In this document: positions 49,280 through 59,600 of the stretch, in pieces
Layout: each line of letters opens with the position of its first letter
How positions within the stretch are numbered: the first letter of the stretch is position 1
Assembly (NCBI GenBank): GCA_025890175.1
Contig: JANPYM010000011.1
Coordinates: 271,669 to 335,668 of the forward strand
Direction: 5' to 3'
DNA length: 64,000 nt
DNA from: Ciborinia camelliae
Taxonomy: Eukaryota > Ascomycota > Leotiomycetes > Helotiales > Sclerotiniaceae
Notes under the pieces: generated by a model
The model's database searches: none
What the model saw: the letters and a program-made list of their open reading frames with translations, nothing else
Told to the model about the DNA's origin: nothing
Translations under genes and position numbers: made by a program

Positions 49280-50887
49280 CTACACCCTGAACGCAACCTT
49301 TACCCCATTCTTACTCTCCGTCAAAGCTTTGACCAATCCTACATATTCTTTGACGGGGTCTCTGTTCTCAATCATCGTAAACTCTCGTGTGAGTCTGACT
49401 AAGAGATAGATCGATTGCGTGAGCACCTGCTGTTGAGCGGGACAGATTCTTGGCCCTCCAAGAAAAGGCACAAACTCCCATTGAGAGGGTTTTTTGGGTT
49501 GCAACCATCGGTGAGGGTTAAACTCATTGACATCCTCCCCCCAGATATCTTGGTCATGATGAATACCCCATAAATTCAGAGCAACTATTGTTCCCTTTTT
49601 CACAGCTATAGGAGATTTACCCGAGGGGCCACCACCTGTAGGAAGAACTGTATCTCGTGTTGCTGTCCGGTAAATACGTCCAGATGGTCCTTGGCATCTT
49701 AAAGTTTCAAACAGCACGTATTTGAAAAACTGAAGAGATTTGAGGATCTCGAAGGTTAACGGCTGATCTCCCAATGATAAGCTATCGGCTCGTAACTGTG
49801 TCCAAATATGAGGATTTCTCGCAAGGTGAAATAGTGTATTCGAAAGCATAACGGCGGTTGTATCACGAGCTGGTATAAAAACATTTAAGACCTGGAAGCG
49901 AAGAGCGACAGGGTCCCGTATTTGCTTGGCCATTTCCAGCAGGAGAATATACCGTGTTGGGTGTTGTGCACCTGCCTCCGCGGCTGCAACTTTCGATTCA
50001 GCATTCTCAGTGTCTTTCAACGCCCGCTCAACATGAACGTCGATGTAGGAGTGAACTGTTCCGCAAGCTTTCTTCCAGCTCTTGTCAAAATTATGCATAA
50101 ATCGTTTGAAGCTTGAGAGTAATCTTCGTTTTCCCACCCCAGCTAGTGAAGCATCAAATGCCGCAAGTATCTCTGCTGAGTTATTTGGGTCATCAGCTAA
50201 CTGAGAATCAATCGACTCTCCTAACAGAAATTCAGTGGCTGTGTCAAGAAACTATACATTGATTAGCAAATAGCAGCGCGTAAGCGTTCCCGGGAATAGT
50301 ACCAATTTCCGTAAAGGGAGCTGGAGATCAATGGTAGCTTCGTCTCGAGGAATCAATCCAATCAGCCTATCCACGTGTTTTCCCATGGACGCGACATCCG
50401 AGACCTCAGCCCTTGAAAATGTAGGTCGAACAAGCTCTCTAGCGTGCTTCCATTCGGCGCCATTCATAGAAAATATGCCCTGGCCGAAGAAAGGAGTAGA
50501 ATGTGTGGTAGAAGCTTTACCCCAGTCTTGGAAGGCGAGTGAAGTGACTTGTTGGAAATTGCGTGCCTCCATTGTATTGATGATTTTTGCGCCTAAAAAT
50601 TGTTCCTCCCATGTTTTCCCGTACAAACCAAAATGGTACATGTATAAATCCATCAAGTTGCCGTTTTTGGTGGCGTCTGTTCGAGTTTTGACAAGCTCAG
50701 ACTCCTTAGTTTGAGGGTATGATGGAGGAAGCTCGCAACCATGTTGATTAATAGCCTCATGGGCTACTATGTACGAGGTAACCCATTGATAGGTAAAGGC
50801 GAGGAGGATGAGGGGTAAAATGTACACCAGTGTAGCGAGTAAATCGAACATAATGAAATCGAGTGAACCGACAAAAGTTCGAGTCAT
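49280..50887 (-). CDS. Cytochrome P450 monooxygenase
   Basis: Exons 50887-50303 and 50251-49280 join in phase 0 over a 51-nt intron, giving 518 aa, the normal length. An N-terminal membrane anchor (FDLLATLVYILPLILLAF) would hold it on the ER. The oxygen-binding I-helix motif ARDTT is at about 323-327, the ExxR motif ETLR at about 377-380, and the haem-binding loop FLGGPRICPA near 456-467 with the ligand Cys at about 465. The sequence around ExxR and the haem loop resembles the CYP52/alkane-hydroxylase-like branch of fungal P450s, though the substrate cannot be inferred. An alternative ATG 12 codons in would start right at the anchor. It is divergent from the UstYa-type gene with about 710 bp between start codons, so co-regulation is plausible. 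Intact. Confidence 0.93.
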
Positions 50888-51598
50888 ATATGAGAAGATA
50901 GCTGCACTTAAATCTTACAGATTAGAAAATCTCTTGTCGGAGCCAGGATCACGCGGGGCTTTGGCATTTCTTGAGGGATGAAGAGGGTGATTTAGTCACG
51001 TGATCGCGGTCCATGTCCCGTCTGCTATCACTCTGACTCCTTGCAGGAACTGTTATAAAATCCTGTGGAGCTTACAGCTATAGAAAATCTGGTGGATGAT
51101 GGTTGAACTATGTACTTCGTGTCTGGAAGATCCGCTTTGGAACCAACCATATGCGTAACCGTTTATTATCTGACCTGCCATTCTCGGCTATCGACAGGGG
51201 TATGCCGAGAGTTGGTAGGTTGATACTAATGCATATTGCATGACATCGCCACCAACACACATATCTGGAATTAGCATAGAACCTGGCAAGAGCTGTGCAA
51301 TAGGAGGCTGGATACCTAAATACCGTTCGACCCTTCCAGCTGCAGAAGTTTTATTCGGGCGTCACTTCAATCAACTCGGGCTTATTTGCGGGGTCCTTGT
51401 AAGGTTATGTACTAGGATTTCGAAATATGGTATAGAAATTGAGCAGGCCGCTTTAATATTAACAAAGTGAAGCACCTAAAAATGTTTGTCCCATCCCCTC
51501 TTTTACCCTGAACTAAAAACTGGTGTTTGGGCCAATAGTGTCATAAAAGTTTCTCTTGACGCATGTGGTGAAGAAGTCCAATATCACCGCTTTCAACA
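50888..51598. promoter_or_regulatory. Divergent promoter region between P450 and UstYa-type gene
   Basis: This 711-bp region separates two divergent start codons. It contains the palindrome CACGTG at 50997-51002 within TCACGTGATCGCGG, and a TATAAAA at about 51054-51060. A 76-codon plus frame at 51240-51470 shows no family resemblance and was not taken as a gene. Shared control of the two genes is inference from layout. Confidence 0.35.
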
Positions 51599-52505
51599 AT
51601 GACTTTCCACGAGTACAAGTTGGTACAGCAAAATGATACAAATTCTGAAATCGAGACTTTGATCTATCTCGATGTGTAGCGACGGCTTCGTTTATTTAAA
51701 GGGGACTCTTTAGCTTTCGGTAGGTATTCTTCCTTCATTCTGGCTATTTTTCAATGCGTTATGCGCTCACCAGACCTTGCAATGGTCACAACATCCACAA
51801 TGATACCCACCAAATACAGTCAGTATGAGTCCGTGATATATTTAACATTTGTCTATTTTTCCAACAAGGCTGGCAGTTGGTCTTGTGCGAAATATTTCAA
51901 CTCCATTTATAATTGATACCTTGTATACCAATGAAAATCGAACTATTGCAAACGCAGCCTGGAGCTCCCCGGATCTTGAGTCGGAAGTCGTACTCGTAGC
52001 TTTGACGGGTGAGTATGTCGAGTCCAGGGGACTACTTCCGGAATAGAGCTGGCCCTGGGATCACTCGAAGGGTATCTACATTCTGAACGGTTTGCATAAT
52101 CTTCACTGTCTTGTTAGTATAGCCTCAATTTGAATATCATCTGGCTGACACATTTTGTAGCATCTTGTTCGCGGTTCAGTCATGGAAGCATATGACAGTA
52201 TACCTCTTACCTACCCACTCGAGCATGTTTTTCATTGCCTCAACGTACTTCGTGAAGAAGTTATGTGCAACGCCGACGATGCTCCACGATATACCGGTCG
52301 ACTTAACTCCGAGAAAGGAAAGGAGCATCCAACATCTGGAATTGGTCAGGCCAGAATGTGTAACGATTGGGGAAAATTGAGGAGTTGGGCTGTAGCGCAT
52401 TCCGGCTGCTACCGACCTATCAACAAAAGCACTCCTAATTTTCCTACTATCGAACGTTACAAGTTTTGTTCTGAAGGAATAAATTATTCTTCTCCAACAC
52501 CCTGA
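51599..52505 (+). pseudogene. UstYa-family (DUF3328) oxidase gene with two in-frame stops
   Basis: Reading from ATG 51599, one frame runs through a polar N-terminus, a hydrophobic anchor (SSFILAIFQCV) and a linker. Spliced exons are 51599-51822, 51869-52112 and 52161-52505. The second exon carries the family's NRTIANAAW block and GLHNLHCL, the first HxxHC motif. The third gives EHVFHCLNVLREEVMCNADD, the second HxxHC motif, then RYTG, RMCNDWGKL and WAVAHSGCYR, all typical of UstYa proteins. These act in oxidative cyclisation of ribosomal peptides such as ustiloxins. Two TAG codons break the frame: 51677-51679 (codon 27) and 52044-52046. The second falls where relatives usually have a Gln, so a C-to-T change would explain it. 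The first intron uses an AAG acceptor and is 46 nt. Recently inactivated, or misassembled at two sites. Confidence 0.82.
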
Positions 52506-52830
52506 CTGAGTATTTCATGCACTGCGTAATTGATACATGGAGTATTGTTGCAATAGATTCGCACTACTGTGGCGGCAAAATAGTTACAGTTACTTTCACT
52601 CTGATGAAAATTTAATCTCTAGTTGATGACCACCTACTCGATATTGAATGCTCAAAATAGAAGATACCAATTCCATTCAAAATATATGGCTTATCAATGA
52701 TACCGGCCAAACATTCGATGATGTTCTCCATGGATGAGATGCTTGTTCAATTTAGATGTATGTTTCAACTCTTCCCCTCGCCCCTTTTTCTTATATATTC
52801 TCAAGCCTGCTACGCGCCTCAAAAACTATC

Positions 52831-53854
52831 CTACTCTGTGTCATCTGGATGGAAAACCAACGCCCTAACCTCGATACTCTCTCTTGTCTTCTCTCCCTCA
52901 TGCTCTGGATTCACAAACGCAGTATGGGGCACACGTCTTGCTCTTCCATCAGTCTTACTATCAAAACACTTAATGAAAAGCACCTCCTCAGGCGTCTGCT
53001 TATACAAATAATTCCACTTGTGACCAGGAGCATGGCGAACAGAGTAGGTTTCTCCTTCGCGATCGGGATAAATAAGTTTGATAGGAACGAGATCTTTGTC
53101 ATCAACTGAATTGGCAGTCGCGACACTAAGAGGATCTTTAAGAATGGTCTTGATTGGTCGCCAAACGTTGATGATTTGGAAACGACCTTTGAGAAGTTTC
53201 TCGGATTTCTCGGGGAGATGGTGGGTTACGCGGCGGGGGCTGGCATCATAGGATTGATCGATGTGAACGCGTTGAACAGGGCCGCGGATACCAACAGGAC
53301 CGGGTTTATTTGCCGTACCAGTAGAGCCAGGCGCCGGGGCTCTCTTGTCAATAGATTGTCGACGGATTGTGTGATCGAAGATGAAGATTTTGGACGCCCC
53401 AGTTCTACTCATTTGTAAGTGATTTATCCATGATTTAATACGCGCGGAGCAATTCATAAACTACTGACTCTTTTTTCAACAACTCTTCCGTCTCTTTATA
53501 ATAATCACTTCTGATCTTTTCATCATCCACAAAATCCTTCTCCTGACTAACATGGTTCACAATCTGGAAGCCAGTGGTATCCAAAGTATACTGATCTTCC
53601 GAGCCGCGGATATCATGAACAGTGACGTTCACGGGGTTCACAGGGCGATCGTATGAGCTAGGTTTGTTCACGTAGTTGGGCTCTGGTGGGCTGCCATCTT
53701 CTGGATCGAGGTAATAGTTTAGAATGGCTTGGATATCATGAGGTGCGGTGGTGTTGGTTTCAAGTGTGGTGATGTGCTCGGAGGGAGCTTGTTCGGTGAG
53801 TGTGGTGGACATTATGGCAGTGGTTTGTGTTGGTTTCTTTATATTTTCAGTCAA
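52831..53854 (-). CDS. CmcJ/AsaB-like (GA4 desaturase family) oxygenase
   Basis: Exons 53854-53469 and 53404-52831 join in phase 2 over a 64-nt intron (GTCAGT donor, GAGTAG acceptor), giving 319 aa; an in-frame ATG at 53812 would give 305 aa. Family landmarks in order: LKKETGASKIFIFDHTIRR across the splice, RVHIDQSYDASPRRV with an HxD pair as in 2-oxoglutarate/Fe(II) enzymes, FQIINVWRPIK, DPLSVATANSV, and a C-terminal RESIEVRALVF. This family includes the cephamycin 7-alpha-methoxylase partner CmcJ and the aspergillic-acid hydroxylase AsaB, and is common in secondary-metabolite clusters. The substrate is unknown. It converges with the UstYa-type gene (326 bp between ends) and could be a tailoring enzyme of the same cluster; that link is inference. 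Intact. Confidence 0.88.
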
Positions 53855-54906
53855 TTATGTTTGATTCTGTGATCAAGGGTTTATTGAAGTTTTGGATGTT
53901 CTACTATAAACCTGGATATCTACAAGTATAAGTACTCTTTGATATCATCATGAACTGATGTTTTAGTACCAACAGGACGAATATAATTAATAATTCAATA
54001 TGATTTCAAAGCAAATACTCACTTGACGCCCTCTGCAACCACGCATTCTTGTTCTCGTATAACGGCAATGGTGCAATTCCATGTTTCAAATGGGTTTTCG
54101 CGGTGTGAGAATGGGGCTCAATCATCATCCAAATCCGCTCGCTGTTGGCAACGGACAAGGAGTCGGATGAATTTACTCTCCTACCCATCACACTTGATCC
54201 GAAACCAGTGAAATTCCCAAACAAACCCCATCAATATCCAATATTTGATTTCAAATCTCACAGTGAAAGCAGATAACCTTGGAAGAGAGTAGGCATCATA
54301 CATGAAGAGATCAAAAGTTCCGCCGATTTCCGACGAATCACGAGGTAGTATAAGAGAGCACGCAATTATTGCATGCGATGATATGTAGGCCATGCTCTAC
54401 ATTTAGTTATAATTTGTGGCTGTCATACAATATATGTCTTATATAGTTATTATGGCATCATTGTTATGTATGGCTGGGCTTCGATGGTAAGATGATGAAA
54501 TGGGGGGAAGGATGAAATACGATAGCGGTTGAGTTGAGATGGGATGCACATAGTTGTCGCTTCCGCAATCAATAATTATTTCTGAAGAGTGTAAAGATAC
54601 GTACTTTATGTTGAAGATATTTGGATTCTGGATTTGAGTTTGATTGTGAACGTGTTTTGTTTTGTTACCTTCCTAATAGAGTTCATTCAAATTTCTTCAG
54701 CTCATCGTCGGATGTTACATGTTCTTTTCCGAGTCATCCATCACATTCCAACGCGATAATGACTTTTCTTTTCGGGATATTTGCTCAATACAATATAAAT
54801 GCTTGGAATTAAATGTCACGACTTATGATTCTGAAATAATTCAGTCCTCAACCATTCGCATATGAAAATAATGCAACCGTAGATCCGTTCTTCAACGTCC
54901 CCCAAG
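53855..54906. other. Intergenic, upstream of oxygenase and permease
   Basis: Divergent intergenic region between the minus-strand oxygenase and the plus-strand permease. Short frames (54006-54393) have no family resemblance. No clear promoter motif was picked out. Confidence 0.5.
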
Positions 54907-56620
54907 ATGACACCAACGACCAGCACCGCTGACTCCTCAGCCCTCGAGACCCGAACCACTTCTATCCTCCCGCTCAACATCCACCCACTCACTCTCTTCT
55001 CCGACCTCGAAAACCTCCCGCCAAATTGAAGATGATACCATACCGGAAACCAGCATTCTAGGTCGTAATCTCTCTTGGTCCAGCGCCTACATTCTGGTAA
55101 TTTCCAGGGTGATTGGTTCCGGAATTTTCGCGACTCCTGGACCTATTCTGAAAACCACCGGGAGTATTGGTCTTGCACTTCTTCTCTGGGTCGTTGGCTC
55201 CCTACTAGCTTGGCTCGGACTCCAAATCTCTCTCGAATATGGATGTATGCTTCCCAGATCTGGAGGCGAAAAGGTCTATCTCGAGTTTACATATCCACGA
55301 CCACGATTTCTAGCCAGTACATTAGTTGCTGTACAGGCCGTCTTACTGGGGTTTACGGCAAGCAATTGTATTGTGTTTGGCGAATATATCCTCTTCACTT
55401 TTGGAATCGAGGGCACAGAATTGGGGCAGAAAACTATCGCATTGGCTCTCCTAACTTGCATCACCATTATCCATGGATGTTTTCTTAAAACGGGAATATG
55501 GATCCAGAATCTCCTAGGATGGATCAAAGTAGGCCTAATTTTATTCATGGCATTAACTGGAATCTTAGTCGTGGTGTTTGGCCTGAAGCTTCCAGAAACC
55601 GAAACTCCTGTTCCTACATCACTAAGAGATAGATTCTTATGGGATGGACTGTGGGAGGGCTCAAATTGGCATTGGGGGACTTTGGCCACCGCCATTTTTA
55701 AGGTGTCGTATTCTTATGCGGGACTCTCGAATCTTAATAATGTTCTTAATGAAGTCAAGGATCCTGTGAGGACTCTAAAAACTGTTGCGCCGGTTGCGTT
55801 GTTTACAGCTTGCTTGTTGTATCTATTAGCGAACTTCGCTTACTTGTCTGTAGTTCCACTGGAGGAAGTAAAGGGCAGTGGACAACTTATTGCAGCTTTA
55901 TTCTTCGAGAGAGTTTTTGGGTACATTGGAGGACGCATTTTGTTACCGCTGGCTGTGGCGGTAAGTGCGGCTGGAAATGTCATGGTTGTTACCTTTACGC
56001 TTGTCAGTTTCTCATCTTTCTATTTCTCCTCTTGTTGGTCATTATTGCGCTAGAATCACAACTAACTCCTCAACCAGGCTCGCGTAAACCAAGAAATTGC
56101 TCGTCAAGGTTTTCTCCCCTATTCCCAATACCTCTCTTCCTCAGCCCCTTTCGGTGCACCCCTCGGTGGTCTAATAGTCCACTACATCCCCTCTTTCCTC
56201 GTGATTGCCATCCCGCCCCGCGGTGATGTCTACAATTTTATCCTCGACGTCGAAGGTTATCCTGGTCAATTCGCAGCTCTCGCTATTTCCTTCGGGCTGG
56301 TATATCTACGCTATACTCGTCCCGACCTCAAGAGACCGTTCAAAGCTTGGCTACCAGCTGTTTGGATTCGGATCGCGGTTTGTTTGGCATTAATAGCGGG
56401 ACCATTTTTCCCGCCGAAGAAAGGGGGGGCAGATGTTGGGTTTTGGTATGCGACTTATGCGGTTGTGGGTGTGGGGATTATACTTTTTGGTGTGGGGTGG
56501 TGGGCGGTGGTTTTTTGGGGATTGCCAAGGTGGTGTGGGTATAGGATTGAGGAGGAGGTGGCGGTATTGGTGGATGGGACGAGTGTGACGAGGTTGGTTA
56601 AGGTTAAGAGTGAGGTGTGA
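54907..56620 (+). CDS. MUP1-type methionine / amino-acid permease, frameshift near start
   Basis: Two main exons, 54907-56002 and 56078-56620, join in phase 0 over a 75-nt intron (GTCAGT donor, ACTAAC branch site, CCAG acceptor). The protein (about 545 aa if the frame were continuous) has about 12 hydrophobic segments and the APC signature GRNLSWSSAYILVISRVIGS followed by GIFATPG, as in high-affinity methionine permease MUP1/LAT-type transporters of the plasma membrane. The frame that encodes the transporter is open from 54911 but has no ATG. The only sensible ATG, 54907, is in the neighbouring frame. The two match at a C run (54950-54952): one extra C there accounts for the shift, and no GT donor exists to splice it out. 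So either an assembly error or a real disabling mutation. Neighbour of the suspected peptide cluster. Confidence 0.85.
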
Positions 56621-59600
56621 TGGAGTAGAATGGGATTTGTTTAGTATAGATACTTTGGTTTCAGAGTTGGTTTTGGGATATAGACATGACGGGATACTAC
56701 CCGGGTGGAACTATTTGATATTAGACTATTGCATGTTGAACTATTGTATTTTGATAGGACCTTACCCATGAAATTTGGCGACTGGTGGATTATGCAAATG
56801 CTCATTTTGCACATGATTTTTCGAACTCGAATATATAGCATGAGAGCATTGCTTATAGTCTTCTATTTGTGGTTTCCACTTTTGATTTGTGTCCTCGTGA
56901 AATTCATCGCAATGTCATCATTGCAATGCATTTGATTTTAGGAAATAAATCGACCCACAATACCACCGGATGATAATAATCCATTTTCGCATTTCTTGAG
57001 TATTCGTTTTACAGCCTTAATGATGGCGAATTCTTGAACAAACAAGTAATCAGCTTGAACCCCTGCGCGCGTATATTTTCACAAAGGTATGCAGCACTTT
57101 CCTTAAATTCGCCTCATTCTCCAATTCCTAGAGAACGAGAAGATATAAGATGCTAACAACTCCTTACAGTAGCTCAAACAATGATAATATCCTCAATCCA
57201 TTATGGACTTCGCTTTAAAAACTTGCGCACATACATACAACATTTTTATCAGAACTATCCTAATACGATGTGGAAAAAGCCATCATTTCATTTTCTTTGA
57301 TACCAAAGACTGCAAGAAACGTCTTTGAATTCCAAGACTGAAAGTATTCCATAAGTAGATGAAGTACCTTCCTCATTAGTCATCACCTCATTAGTCATGA
57401 GAGCAAGTGACATCAGCATTATGGGCGAGTACCTGATATTTGGTAGATAGGTAGAATACATGACAAGTTTTAAGATCTAATAAACATTAGATCTACAGCT
57501 CTACAGCTTGGACGTTGCAAGCTTAAGAAAAGTATAATAGTTCAATCGATTATATATATAATCAAAGGCTTTAGATATATATATTCACAAGATGTAGGTA
57601 TATAAAAACTTAATCTCTCCTCCCTCACTCACTTCCCTCAATGCATCATCGAGGCTAAAGCTAAACAAGACAAGACAACTGAACATCCATATAATGTTCA
57701 ATAAAACGAGAAATATATGAATGAGTAGTGACATAAAGACATCATTTCTCTTGCCCCCTCTTCTCCTTTAACATCATTTACATAAATACGTTTACATAAA
57801 TTGCAATCCATAACTCGAAGTTGAACATGTAATCCAAAGTTACTTACCTAGAGATGGAAAGAAACCAGCTCTATTACCAGCTCCTTGTATCATTAATTTT
57901 GTGAACGATTTAATCTTTCATACCTAATCCCTAATACCTAATACCCACCTAATACTCACAACAAAAACAGAAACAGAAATACAGCGAAGGATATAAAGTA
58001 ATCCATCTTACTTCCTGCGTAAAGTATTTCTATATTTATATTTTGTACTGTATGTATGTGATGAGGCATACCTACCTACTAGGTAACTTATATTAAGACA
58101 GATAGAGAGTATATATAGAGAGAGTGAGAGAAATATGAATAGATAGAAAGATGAAAGAAACATTCCGAGTTTTTCCTTTCCTACTACATACAATCATAAA
58201 GTCACGATTCGATTCACAATATGGACTTCAAGTTTCGAGATCGTGGAGCCTCGACCACGGACATGGCGATTAAGAGCGACAGTATTAACATGGGACACCT
58301 CCCCAGGGGACGCAGTTACGTAAATAAGGAACCAACATGAAATGAACGATATTGGATAAGATAATTTAGAATCATACATACATACACACACACATACAAA
58401 CAGAATGGAAAAAACAACAACATAGAAATGGTACCTTGATAGCTACGAACATCCGATTCGGGATATAAGCTTTTTCCCGTGAGTACTGTGCACCGTATAT
58501 GCAATTCGATGAAAATCTATATGAACCAACCATCAAACTAGTGAAGACCGATTGGGGTTTGTACTCAGGACTAGTTCTATAGATCCAGACCCAAACAAGT
58601 TAGGTAGGAAAGGCAGGAACCGATAGTTCCAAGAGTTAAAATGAACAGTATTGATTTTGAAATGAAATGGCCAAAAGCCTAAAGCTTAACCTACCTAGTA
58701 GTACCTACATACAAACTCGCTACATCTAAACTTCAACCTAAACCTAAATCTATATATAATGTATAATAAATGATTATATAGGTATATATGCAGATAAAAA
58801 TAAACCCTTATAGGGAGGGAGGGCCCTGTACAAACTTCAAAGTGTAAACCCTGAAATTGCTTATCATTAGATCTAATCTTAATTAACCATTCCATCTAAT
58901 CTCAACCATTATGAACGCGATCTTCAAAGTTCCTATGTTAATAATGGGATCTGCAACAGGATGTTGCTGAAGATTCAGCGGACCGAAGTCGTGCAAATCA
59001 TTGCTTTCTTGGGTGATTATAAGACTACGTTTCTTGGAGAGAAAGCGCAGTATATGGTAGATTGTGAGGAGTGACAATTTTTTCAACAGCTGCTCAATAC
59101 ACCGGAGCACTTTCCATTGAAGAGTGGCCCTCCTTGTCCTCCTCGGAAAACAATATCCTCGCCTTTTATATACGGAGTGTCCATTCCCTACGTGACAACT
59201 CACTGGAGCGGAATTTGAAGAGTGAGAGAGTATAGAATATCCATTGAATTGCAATAGGGGTGAGAAGGTAGATGCGAATGAAGTTATGATATTGAAGATA
59301 GACAATGCATGCTCAACTCAAACGAATCACGACGAAGATTAGGCTGATATATTCGAGTCTGAAATTTGGAATCTGGGTAGACCATCAGTGTCCTTTTTGG
59401 TCTCTCAAATGAACAATGTCCCTTCGACATAGAAAACTTGCTATGCAGAATGGTTTATCAAACCACCGAGTGCTTGAAGAATCGTAAGTTTCTAGCCTTG
59501 GGAATCGTGATGAGCTTTTCGGGAGTAAGGCTTGGAAACTGACGCGAAATAATATTGTCCAAAGGAAAGAATTGTCCAATCGTATTGCTTTAGACCTTTT

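Noticed and set aside
51240..51470. Plus frame between the P450 and UstYa-type genes, considered as a second precursor
   Set aside because: No signal peptide, no repeats and no dibasic sites.
58883..59305. 140-codon minus frame with a weakly hydrophobic start
   Set aside because: The start is not a convincing signal peptide and the rest matches no family; not supported as a gene.
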